A stretch of 64,000 nt of DNA from the NCBI GenBank assembly GCA_017792365.1, contig CP051229.1, positions 2,108,001 through 2,172,000 on the forward strand, read 5' to 3'. Every line of letters starts with the position of its first letter. Position 1 is the first letter of the stretch. The position numbers and the translations under genes are program-made. The notes under the pieces were generated by a model that did no database searches, had not been told where the DNA came from, and saw only the letters and a program-made list of their open reading frames with translations. This document shows, in pieces, positions 16,958 to 24,953 of this stretch. Origin of the DNA: Hyphomonas sp. Its GTDB lineage: Bacteria; Pseudomonadota; Alphaproteobacteria; Caulobacterales; Hyphomonadaceae.

Positions 16958-17661
16958 TACGAGGCTCCGCCTTCAGAGCTGGAGGCCTTTTTCGAGGAGG
17001 ACGATGACCCGCCGCGCTTGCGCTTGAGTTCCGCCAGCTCCTTCTCGATCGACTCTTCAGCCGCGAGATCCTGGAACTGAGCCTCAAGGGACTGGTCGCC
17101 GACATTGATCAGGTCAGCATACGCTTCCATCTCGTCGACCTTGCGCTCGACCTGGGCGTAGCGGCGGATGGCGTCATCCACCTTGTCCTTCTCCATGCGG
17201 GTGCGCATCTGGATCCGCTGCTCGGCGGCCTCGCGGCGTACGATTAGCGCGCGATGTTTCGTCTTCGCTTCGTCCAGCTTGGCCTGCAGCTTTCCCAGAT
17301 CGTCCTGGCGCTTGGCCGAGACGTCATCGATCGCTTTCAGCGCCTGATGGAGACTTTCGATCTCGCGTTCGGCGCGTTGTTTAGCGGCGAGCGCACCGCG
17401 GGCGAGGTCTTCGCGCCCCTTTTCCACGGCGAGCTCTGCCTTCGACGCCCAGTCCTCTCTCTTTGCTTGGAGGCTTACGAGGTCGCGTTCGTATTCTTTC
17501 TTGTCAGCCATCGAGCGGGCCGCGGCAGCGCGGACCTCGACGAGCGTGTCTTCCATCTCCTGGATGATCAGGCGCGCGATCTTCTCCGGATCTTCGGCCT
17601 TATCGAGCATCGCGTTGATGTTCGAGTTGATGATGTCAGACAGTCGGGTGAAAACGCCCAT
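16957..17661 (-). CDS. pspA: Phage shock protein A (PspA/IM30)
   Basis: Peripheral membrane protein of the ESCRT-III-like PspA/Vipp1 family. It protects membrane integrity and, in the E. coli model, restrains PspF until stress. 234 residues: an N-terminal amphipathic helix (MGVFTRLSDIINSNINAML), then long coiled-coil helices typical of the family (EDPEKIARLIIQEMEDTLVE near the start). It ends in an unusual Lys/Ser/Gly-rich low-complexity tail of about 20 residues. It is followed without a gap by three pspB genes. Confidence 0.95.
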   Translation of the reverse strand: MGVFTRLSDIINSNINAMLDKAEDPEKIARLIIQEMEDTLVEVRAAAARSMADKKEYERDLVSLQAKREDWASKAELAVEKGREDLARGALAAKQRAEREIESLHQALKAIDDVSAKRQDDLGKLQAKLDEAKTKHRALIVRREAAEQRIQMRTRMEKDKVDDAIRRYAQVERKVDEMEAYADLINVGDQSLEAQFQDLAAEESIEKELAELKRKRGGSSSSSKKASSSEGGAS

Positions 17662-17689
17662 ATCAGAACCTTTCGTCTTGTTGTTTCGA

Positions 17690-17827
17690 TCAGAAGAGGA
17701 TGCGAGCGATCAGGAAGCCGGCGACGAAGAAACCCCAGCTTTCGACCGGACGGGTGGTGAGCCATCGGCCGATCCGCTTGAGTGTGTCGCGGGTGCTCGT
17801 TTCGCTCCTGTATTCATGATCACGCAT
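17690..17827 (-). CDS. 45-residue membrane protein, first gene of psp operon
   Basis: A very short gene with a good ribosome binding site (AGGAG about 7 nt upstream of the ATG at 17825-17827). It is placed between the sigma-54 promoter and pspA. The product is charged at the N-terminus and ends in one hydrophobic helix (about residues 28-45, VESWGFFVAGFLIARILF) with no tail after it, so it is probably tail-anchored or inserted C-terminus last. Being promoter-proximal, it would be the first product of Psp induction. I cannot assign it to PspD or another named family. Confidence 0.62.
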   Translation of the reverse strand: MRDHEYRSETSTRDTLKRIGRWLTTRPVESWGFFVAGFLIARILF

Positions 17828-17875
17828 CTTGTGCTCCTGACGTCCACCGGTGTTGTCCCGGCATGGAACATATGA

Positions 17876-17891
17876 TGCAACCGCCATGCCA
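17876..17891 (-). promoter_or_regulatory. Sigma-54 (-24/-12) promoter of psp operon
   Basis: On the minus strand the 16 bases read TGGCATG-GCGG-TTGCA, matching the sigma-54 consensus TGGCACG-N4-TTGCW at all key positions, including the invariant GG and GC with correct spacing. It lies about 50 nt upstream of the 45-residue gene and opposite a divergent pspF-type activator. It is therefore very probably the PspF-dependent psp promoter. Confidence 0.85.
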
Positions 17892-17908
17892 ACTTTCTGG
17901 AAACCATA

Positions 17909-17921
17909 TAAACCATTGATA
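17909..17921 (-). promoter_or_regulatory. IHF binding-site consensus upstream of psp promoter
   Basis: On the minus strand TATCAATGGTTTA is a perfect match to the IHF consensus WATCARNNNNTTR. It sits in an AT-rich patch starting about 18 bp upstream of the -24 element, between the promoter and the pspF gene. IHF bends the DNA between PspF enhancer sites and the promoter in E. coli, and the placement here fits the same role. Confidence 0.65.
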
Positions 17922-17975
17922 TATAACAAAAAATGAGCTGACAGCGGACGTCTGATCCATACATTTGGTCTAAAT

Positions 17976-18013
17976 CGCCAGATTTTTATGGCGTATTTCG
18001 CCACCACGTGGCA
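17976..18013. promoter_or_regulatory. Alternating CGCCA/TGGCR half-sites, candidate PspF enhancer
   Basis: Four half-sites in alternating orientation: CGCCA (17976-17980), TGGCG (17989-17993), CGCCA (17999-18003) and TGGCA (18009-18013). They lie 85-135 bp upstream of the sigma-54 promoter and just before the pspF start. This is where PspF upstream activating sequences and pspF autoregulation would be expected. Assignment is by position and symmetry only. Confidence 0.4.
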
Positions 18014-18025
18014 TGTCTCGCTGTT

Positions 18026-19120
18026 ATGGCGGCGAACCCTCCGGAACTGATCGGCCAATCTCCGGCCGGCTCGAAACCCTCGAGCACGTCTCGCGCGCCA
18101 CTGGTCGACCGACCGATACTCGTCATCGGCGAGCGCGGCACCGGCAAGGAGCTCATCGCCGAACGCCTGCACTTCCTGTCCCCGCGCTGGGAAAAACCGT
18201 TCGTGAAGGTCAACTGCGCCGCCCTGTCCGACGACCTGCTGGACAGCGAACTCTTCGGCCATGAAGCCGGCGCCTTCACCGGTGCAACCCGCAAACGCGC
18301 CGGCCGCTTCGAGCAGGCCGATGGCGGCACGCTCTTCCTGGACGAGATCGCGACCGCCTCCCTGCCCGTGCAGGAAAAGCTGCTGCGCGTCGTCGAATAC
18401 GGCGAGTACCAGCGCCTTGGCGGCGAGCAGGTGCTTGAGTGCGATGTGCGCGTTGTCGCCGCCACCAACGTCGATCTTCCCGGCCGCGCCGAAGACGGCC
18501 GCTTCCGCGCCGACCTGCTCGATCGTCTGGCGTTCGACGTGATCACTGTCGCCCCGCTCCGCGCCCGGCCGCAGGACATCATCCTGCTGGCCGAATACTT
18601 CGGCAACCGCATCGCCCGCGAACTCGAAGCGCCGTCCTTCCCCGGCTGGGGTCAGGCGGCGATCGACAAGATGCTCGCCCACGAATGGCCGGGCAACGTC
18701 CGCGAGTTGAAGAACACTGCAGAGCGCGCAACCTTCCATGCGCTCGCCGAAGGCGCCGACGGCGACTTCCTCGGACCGGTTCAGCTTCGTCCCGGCCTGC
18801 TCAACCCCTTCGATTCCCCCTGGCGCCCCCGAGCCGACCTGTCTAAGCCCGCCAGTCCGGTGCCGCCACTCACCCAACCCGCCGCCCCCGCGCCCGAGGC
18901 GCCGCAAGTTGAACCCGACGATCCGCCTGCAGGCCCTGTCGATTTCCAAGAAGTCGTGTCCGAACTCGAACAAAGGCTCCTGAAGCAGGCGCTTTCGGAT
19001 CATGACGGCCACCAGAAGAAGGCCGCCGATGCGCTAGGCCTGTCCTACCACCAGATGCGGGGGCTGCTGCGCAAATACAGCCTCAGCGGCAAACCGAATG
19101 GCGCATCTGCAGGCGACTAG
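18026..19120 (+). CDS. pspF: PspF-type sigma-54 enhancer-binding activator
   Basis: Activates the divergent psp operon by remodelling sigma-54 RNA polymerase. 364 residues from the ATG at 18026: an AAA+ domain with Walker A GERGTGKE (35-42), the sigma-54-contacting GAFTGA loop (82-87), Walker B TLFLDEIA and the VNAHEWPGN-like WPGNVRELKN region. A Pro-rich linker and a Fis-type HTH follow (HQKKAADALGLSYHQMRGLL). There is no N-terminal regulatory domain, as in E. coli PspF, where PspA provides control. Residues 15-25 do not resemble PspF, while the -1 frame of the same DNA (18070-18099) encodes LETLEHVSRA, which does. A compensating indel pair is likely. Confidence 0.9.
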   Translation: MAANPPELIGQSPAGSKPSSTSRAPLVDRPILVIGERGTGKELIAERLHFLSPRWEKPFVKVNCAALSDDLLDSELFGHEAGAFTGATRKRAGRFEQADGGTLFLDEIATASLPVQEKLLRVVEYGEYQRLGGEQVLECDVRVVAATNVDLPGRAEDGRFRADLLDRLAFDVITVAPLRARPQDIILLAEYFGNRIARELEAPSFPGWGQAAIDKMLAHEWPGNVRELKNTAERATFHALAEGADGDFLGPVQLRPGLLNPFDSPWRPRADLSKPASPVPPLTQPAAPAPEAPQVEPDDPPAGPVDFQEVVSELEQRLLKQALSDHDGHQKKAADALGLSYHQMRGLLRKYSLSGKPNGASAGD

Positions 19121-19205
19121 GGCGCTACCGGGACAAACTTCGCAGCGCACTCTTGGCGCGGGATGAGACGCATTGCAGTGTCCGCCCGGGGAGGACGCCC
19201 AGCTC

Positions 19206-20401
19206 ATGCCGCTACGCCAACGCGTCGTCATCACCTACGCCGACGAGATCGGCGCCGAGACCCGGCAGCAGCTGGAACGCGCCCTCAACGCGCTCGAGAT
19301 CGAACACGCGCCGACCGAAGCCAACGACGACGTCAGCGACGGGGACATCGTCCCCCTGCATGTCGCCTCTCCCCAGACAGAGCACTTCGCAGCGCCGGCC
19401 CATCCCCGCGCCGTGAGGCTCCTGATCACCGGTGATACCGATACAGCGCCAAAGCACTGGCTGCCGATCGCGGCGGAAAATATCGGCGCGCCCTCCCGCC
19501 AGTGGACCACCCTCTTGCGCGCACTCGGTCAGCAGCTCGAACGGCCCGGCCTTTCAGCATTCGCTGAATGCAGCGGCGATCCGGGCAAGCTATCCGACTG
19601 GGCCCAGCGCTACCCGCAGGATCCTCTGGCCACAAACGTCCGCGCCGCTCACTCTCCCGCCTTCCTCCGCGCCGAGCTCGAAGCCGCCATCGAACGCGCC
19701 CGTCAGGCGGAGGAAGCCGCAATCGAGCGCGACACTGCACGCAAGCAGGCCGAGCACGCCGCCCGCATCGCGGGCAAGCAATCCAGCGCCGTCCGCAACG
19801 AAGCCGATATCCTCCGCCACCAGATCGCGATCCTGAAATCGCAACTCGAGGACACTGCCTGGTCCCCCTTCCAGCTGAAAGGCGAAGCGCGCCAGCTGGT
19901 CGAAGCGGCGCGCGAGGCCGTATGGCGCGCGCGGACGACAGTCGCAGACGCGCAGCGCGCTGCAGAAATGATCGCAAACCCGCTGGAATGGCCAAAGGCG
20001 GCCGGATCAGCCAGCCACCCGGCCCGCTACGATGGCGAAAGCCAGAACGGCGTCCCCCACGGCCTCGGCGTCATCGCTTTCCTCAAATGCGGTTCAACCT
20101 ATGCCGGCGAATTCAGCAACGGCCAGCGCCATGGCTTCGGCGCAGGAACCGACGCAGAGGGACGAACATGGATCGGACGCTGGCAGGCCGACCAGCCCGA
20201 CGGCTTCGGCGCGCTGGAACTGCCGAGTGGAGAACGGCGCGAAGGCGAAGTTCGTCCTGCGATGAATGGAGCGCCTGCGATGCGCAACCTCCACCACTGG
20301 CCCGCCCACGGTGTAGCGCGACGCGCAAGCCGCGACCGGTCTACACCGAAGCGCAGCTTCAGCTCCCCAGCCCCGGCGCCGATCCCGCGTCGCTCAACTA
20401 G
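19206..20401 (+). CDS. MORN-repeat coiled-coil protein, probably frameshifted near its end
   Basis: Starts at the ATG at 19206 behind GGGAGGAC, 85 nt after pspF. The N-terminal ~130 residues look globular. A long coiled coil follows (about 155-235, AELEAAIERARQAEEAAIERD type). Then come three MORN-type repeats: YDGESQNGVPHGLGV, YAGEFSNGQRHGFGA and WIGRWQADQPDGFGALEL. The frame then stays open to 20744, running 346 nt into the opposite gene. A one-base shift between about 20255 and 20335 instead ends the protein at TAG 20399-20401, forming the convergent CTAG overlap seen elsewhere in this window. I favour the shorter, frameshifted reading. MORN repeats often bind lipid or act as scaffolds. 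Confidence 0.55.
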
Positions 20402-21741
20402 CCTCCCGCCACCCACTCAAGGTCGGGCGGCTTGGGCTCGCCGCGCCCCGGCGCGCCCCGTTCCCGCACCGGCGTATCCTTCACGGCGCGCAGGACCGTC
20501 AGGAAGAAGATCCCGAGATCGACCACCAGGCTGGCGAACAGCGCCAGCAACGCCTTCTGCCCGAACGGTATCGCGCCCTCGCCGCCTTCCGGCTCGCCCA
20601 GCCCCAGCGCGCTCTGGATCTGCCCGATCAGCGCGAAGAACGCGGCCCGTGTCGCATGCGGCCCTTCCAGAAACTCGAAGTCCGGCGGCGAAACCGGTTC
20701 AATCGAACGCAGCCGTTGCGCCGCCTCATCCAGCTTGGCGCTGAGCACGACGTCCCAGCAATAGCCCGTATCATCCGTGCGCGCCGGATCGGGGCTGCCC
20801 GGACGCGCAGGATCCGGCCCGACCTCGCGCGACAACGCCGCCAGCCGCCCGGCATAGGTCTCGGCATGCAGGGCTCTCAGGCCGTTCGCCTCGCCCGCAA
20901 ACGCGACCGCGTCGCGATGCATGCGCCCGAACACATCCCGCCGATCCGCCACAGAAAGCGTCTCGGCGGTCCGCAGCCGCTCAAGCATGAACGCTTCGTC
21001 CACCCCGATCTCCCCGCCCTTTAACGGGACCTGCCCGCTGAGGGCGTCGACGCGGCGCGTCATTCGCTCGCGCTCGACCGACACCGGCGCAATCCATGTC
21101 CGGCGCACATCCGTTGCGACGCTCTCGGCGCGTTCAGCGAACTGGAACCGGCTCCGCGTCAGGGGGCCATCGCCAGGTGTCGAGTTCGGTCGGTTGGCGC
21201 ACGTCCGCCCTTCCCGCGCCTCGATCGCCGCCCGCTCGCGCGCCAGCGTCGCCGCTTCCAGAACAGCCGTCTCCGCCGCGCCCAGCGCACTGCTCGCCAT
21301 CGCCATCGAGCGGGAGATGTCCTCAGATACCGCCGTGAATTGAGTGCGAGTGAACTCGCGCCCCGCCAGCTCCTTCCAGAAGAAGCCGAACCCGAACCCC
21401 ACCGACCACACCGCAAACAAGAGATAGAAGACGAGGGCCACGGCCCGAACCCATATGCCGCTCCACCAGTTCGACCGCGGCGCGACCACATGATGAAGCG
21501 CGACAACCATCGCGCAGATCACAAACACGCTGAGCGCGATGCTGGTCGACATGTCGAATGCGCCGAGCCGGCCGGCCTCGGTCCCCGCCGCGCGCAAATC
21601 GATGAAACCGATCGCCGTCGCGATCGCCGAGAGAATGCAGAACGCCGTCAGCGTGATGGCCGAAAGCGGACCCTTGGGCGAAAACGGCCGCGTCAGCGAC
21701 TCCCAGTGCGCCGTCCAGGACTTCGTGCGACGCGATCCCAT
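20398..21741 (-). CDS. Hypothetical polytopic membrane protein, 447 residues
   Basis: From the ATG at 21739-21741. Three hydrophobic helices lie near the N-terminus (about residues 26-48, 62-84 and 97-120). A large, mostly helical soluble region of about 270 residues follows, and one more hydrophobic helix sits near the C-terminus (LLALFASLVVDLGIFFLTVL). The central region is rich in Ala, Arg and Glu with coiled-coil character. The layout recalls DUF4407-like proteins, but I cannot confirm this. It is convergent with the MORN-repeat gene. Confidence 0.7.
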   Translation of the reverse strand: MGSRRTKSWTAHWESLTRPFSPKGPLSAITLTAFCILSAIATAIGFIDLRAAGTEAGRLGAFDMSTSIALSVFVICAMVVALHHVVAPRSNWWSGIWVRAVALVFYLLFAVWSVGFGFGFFWKELAGREFTRTQFTAVSEDISRSMAMASSALGAAETAVLEAATLARERAAIEAREGRTCANRPNSTPGDGPLTRSRFQFAERAESVATDVRRTWIAPVSVERERMTRRVDALSGQVPLKGGEIGVDEAFMLERLRTAETLSVADRRDVFGRMHRDAVAFAGEANGLRALHAETYAGRLAALSREVGPDPARPGSPDPARTDDTGYCWDVVLSAKLDEAAQRLRSIEPVSPPDFEFLEGPHATRAAFFALIGQIQSALGLGEPEGGEGAIPFGQKALLALFASLVVDLGIFFLTVLRAVKDTPVRERGAPGRGEPKPPDLEWVAGG

Positions 21742-21837
21742 GTCCCCCCGCCAAACTCGAACACCGCGCCCACTATGCAGCATTCACGGGCCTTTGGCAG
21801 GGCTCGCCCACGAAATTCCGAAACGAATTCTGGAAGC

Positions 21838-22107
21838 CTACGGGTTGCCGGTGTCCTGCGGCTGGGTCTTGTCCAGCACGGCCCGCACCCAGGCAGGCGC
21901 CCGCGCGCCGGTTTCCTGCAGCCGGCGGTCCAGGGCGCGATTGCGCGCGCGAAAGCCGCGCATCGCGTTCTGCGCCATCACCGAATTGCCCACGAGAAGC
22001 GTCAGTCCGACGACAATCAAGACCAGACCAATCGGGATCGGCGTCCAGAACAGCGGGAAACCGATGACGATCATGACCACGCCGAGAAGTGCGAGCAGGA
22101 GTCTCAT
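21838..22107 (-). CDS. Small membrane protein, PGPGW-like
   Basis: 89 residues with a hairpin of two hydrophobic helices (about residues 2-18 and 24-42) broken by FWTPIPIG, resembling the short proline-containing turn of PGPGW-type transmembrane proteins. A basic cytoplasmic tail (RGFRARNRALDRRL) follows. It lies 96 nt upstream of the larger membrane protein on the same strand. Function unknown. Confidence 0.65.
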   Translation of the reverse strand: MRLLLALLGVVMIVIGFPLFWTPIPIGLVLIVVGLTLLVGNSVMAQNAMRGFRARNRALDRRLQETGARAPAWVRAVLDKTQPQDTGNP

Positions 22108-22320
22108 TATATCTTTTGTTTTCGACAGCCCTGAAGCCGGACCGGCTCTTTAGACAATCGTGTCCGCCCCATTGAGGGTCAAGAAGTGCAATCCTCATCA
22201 CCGTCTAAACTTTTGCTGATCTTGCAGTCTGTTGCCAAAGAGCGACGCCGCCGGCCGCAACCACCGTCCGCGCGCTAGAGGCTTCACGCGCTCCGGCATC
22301 CGTCGTATCCGCAGCGAAGC

Positions 22321-22770
22321 ATGACAGACGACACTCCCCTCTCGGGCCGCATCGAAGCTGGCGTCCACATTCTCCCGGCGCGGGTCTACTACGAGGACAC
22401 CGACTTCACCGGCGTGGTCTACCACGCCAACTACCTCCGCTTCATGGAGCGCGGCCGGTCCGAGTACCTCCGCATCATGACGGCGCAGGCAGGCGGCCGC
22501 GATCCGGGCCTATTCGCGGTGACGCGCGTGGAGATCGACTACAAGGCGCCCGCCCGCATTCACGACGCGCTAACCATAAGAACCCGCTTCGAAGGCCTGA
22601 AGGGCCCCCGGCTGCTATTCACCCAGCAAATCGTCAAAGCCGAAAAACTGCTTTGTTCTTCGAGCGTTACGGCTGTCGCGATCACTGAGGACGGTCGTCC
22701 CCGCCGGCCTGATAAGGAAGAACAGGCCATGTGGAACGCGCATCAGGCGCCAATTGCCGCTGGTTGTTGA
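22321..22770 (+). CDS. ybgC: Tol-Pal associated acyl-CoA thioesterase YbgC
   Basis: Hotdog-fold thioesterase usually encoded at the head of tol-pal operons. 149 residues, with the active-site signature YYEDTDFTGVVYHANYLRFMERGR, which contains the catalytic Asp, and the usual hotdog strands afterward. It is cytoplasmic, with no signal peptide. It is followed by a terminator-like hairpin before tolQ, which suggests that readthrough into the tol genes may be limited. Confidence 0.93.
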   Translation: MTDDTPLSGRIEAGVHILPARVYYEDTDFTGVVYHANYLRFMERGRSEYLRIMTAQAGGRDPGLFAVTRVEIDYKAPARIHDALTIRTRFEGLKGPRLLFTQQIVKAEKLLCSSSVTAVAITEDGRPRRPDKEEQAMWNAHQAPIAAGC

Positions 22771-22850
22771 CCAATTCAGCAGCGAATCGGGCTCTACGTC
22801 CTTCATCTCGCCCAATTTCCTCACCAGAAGCTGGGCGATTGAGCTTTGTT

Positions 22851-22882
22851 GGGCCTGACGCGTTGTCGTCAGCCCGTTTTTT
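22851..22882 (+). terminator. Intrinsic terminator/attenuator between ybgC and tolQ
   Basis: GGGCCTGACG-cgttgt-CGTCAGCCC forms a stable stem (one bulged C) followed by GTTTTTTG, a good factor-independent terminator. A second possible stem just upstream (CGCCCA near 22809 with TGGGCG near 22832) could compete or cooperate. tolQ starts 18 nt after the T-run, so this would act inside the ybgC-tol block. Confidence 0.65.
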
Positions 22883-22900
22883 GTTGCGCAAGAGGCCCGG

Positions 22901-23617
<717 letters not shown>

Positions 23618-23620
23618 TCC

Positions 23621-24070
23621 ATGGCCCTGCTCCTCAAGAGGTCGGCGGGGGGCCGGCGCAGCCGTCCCAAGCCGTCGGCTGAGATCAACGTCACGCCATT
23701 CGTCGACGTCATGCTCGTCCTTCTGGTCGTATTCATGATCACGGCCCCGCTCCTTGCGCAGGGCATCCCGGTCGACCTGCCGAAGACGCGCGCTGAACAG
23801 CTCCCCTCCTCGGAGGAACAGCCCCTCGTGGTCACCGTTAATGCTGAGGGTCTCGTCTTCGTCGGCACCCAGGAAGAGGCGGTCGACATCGAAACCCTGC
23901 CGCCGATGCTTGCGGGCATCGCACAGGACAACCTCGAACGCCGCGTCTATGTGCGCGGCGACCAGGCTGCCCAGTATGGCCGTGTCGTCAGGGTGCTGGC
24001 CCTGCTGCAGGCCGCCGGCTTCACCAACGCCGGCATCGTCGTCGAGGACGAAGAAACCGGCGGAGGCTGA
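23621..24070 (+). CDS. tolR: Tol-Pal system protein TolR
   Basis: ExbD/TolR-type subunit with a single N-terminal helix (about residues 28-45) that contains the conserved proton-path aspartate D29 in NVTPFVDVMLVLLVVF. A periplasmic domain of about 100 residues follows. The 149-residue length is normal. It lies three bases after tolQ and eight before tolA. It drives TolA using the proton motive force for outer-membrane constriction at division. Confidence 0.95.
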   Translation: MALLLKRSAGGRRSRPKPSAEINVTPFVDVMLVLLVVFMITAPLLAQGIPVDLPKTRAEQLPSSEEQPLVVTVNAEGLVFVGTQEEAVDIETLPPMLAGIAQDNLERRVYVRGDQAAQYGRVVRVLALLQAAGFTNAGIVVEDEETGGG

Positions 24071-24078
24071 TCGACCGC

Positions 24079-24900
24079 ATGCGTGTCGGCGTACCCTTTT
24101 CCCTCGCCCTGCACCTCACGCTGGCTGCGGCCGGCCTGATTGTGGTGCCGCAACTGCCGCAGCGTGAATCCACGCCGATGCGGGTGCTCCCGGTCGAGCT
24201 GTTGACGATTGGCGACACCACCAACGTCATCCCGGTCGTCGAGGAACAGCCGGAAGCCCCGGTCGCCGAAGAAGCCTCAGCCGAAGCCGAGCCGGAACCA
24301 GAACCCGCAGAAGCCGAAACGGCCGAAGCCGAGCCCATCCCAGAGCCGGAAGCCGAGATCATTCCAGAGCCGGAGCCAAAGCCCGAACCGGAAAAACCAA
24401 AACCGGAGCCCGCGCCGAAACCCGCGCCCAAGCCCGAACCGAAGCCGGATTTCAACGACAGCCTGTCCTCGATCTTGCAATCGGTGGAGCGGCCGAAGGA
24501 AAACAACGCGCCCAGCAACGACCGCACCGCGGCCGACCTGCGCAACGTCGAAAACCAGGATCCGCGCCGCGGCGCCGGCGATAACCGGCGCATGACCATC
24601 ACGGTCGCGGACTTCATCAGGTCGCAGCTGATTTCACGCGGCTGCTGGGCCGACCAGGACGACATGGCCGACGCCAAGCGTTTGCGCGCCGTCATCCGGA
24701 TCCGCTTCGAACGCGACGGGCGCCTGCTCGGCTCGCCGGAACTGATCGAGCCCTCGCGCGAACCCAGCGCTGACCGGCCGATGCAGATCTTCATCCAGCG
24801 CGCCCGCCGCGCGCTGAACCAGTGTTCGCCGTTCACTGTGCCGGCCGAATACTATGCAGTGTCGCCGCCACAGTGGATCGATGTCGAATTCCTGCCCTGA
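24079..24900 (+). CDS. tolA: Tol-Pal system protein TolA-like (Pro/Glu-rich linker)
   Basis: Spans the periplasm to link the TolQR motor to TolB/Pal. 273 residues: an N-terminal hydrophobic segment (LALHLTLAAAGLIVV), a central region made almost entirely of Pro, Glu, Ala and Lys (about residues 55-130, PEPEPKPEPEKPKPEP type), and a C-terminal globular domain with a Cys pair (RGCWADQDD, LNQCSPF) typical of alphaproteobacterial TolA/TonB-like ends. The extended Pro/Glu stretch replaces the long helix of enteric TolA. Confidence 0.9.
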   Translation: MRVGVPFSLALHLTLAAAGLIVVPQLPQRESTPMRVLPVELLTIGDTTNVIPVVEEQPEAPVAEEASAEAEPEPEPAEAETAEAEPIPEPEAEIIPEPEPKPEPEKPKPEPAPKPAPKPEPKPDFNDSLSSILQSVERPKENNAPSNDRTAADLRNVENQDPRRGAGDNRRMTITVADFIRSQLISRGCWADQDDMADAKRLRAVIRIRFERDGRLLGSPELIEPSREPSADRPMQIFIQRARRALNQCSPFTVPAEYYAVSPPQWIDVEFLP

Positions 24901-24953
24901 TAGGCTACTAGAAGTAGGACGGCTCAAAAGCCGGAACCGGAAAGGTCTGTATC

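Noticed and set aside
20402-20744. C-terminal extension of the MORN protein
   Set aside because: Pro/Arg-rich sequence antisense to the membrane protein gene; a one-base shift gives a natural end at 20401 with convergent CTAG stops.
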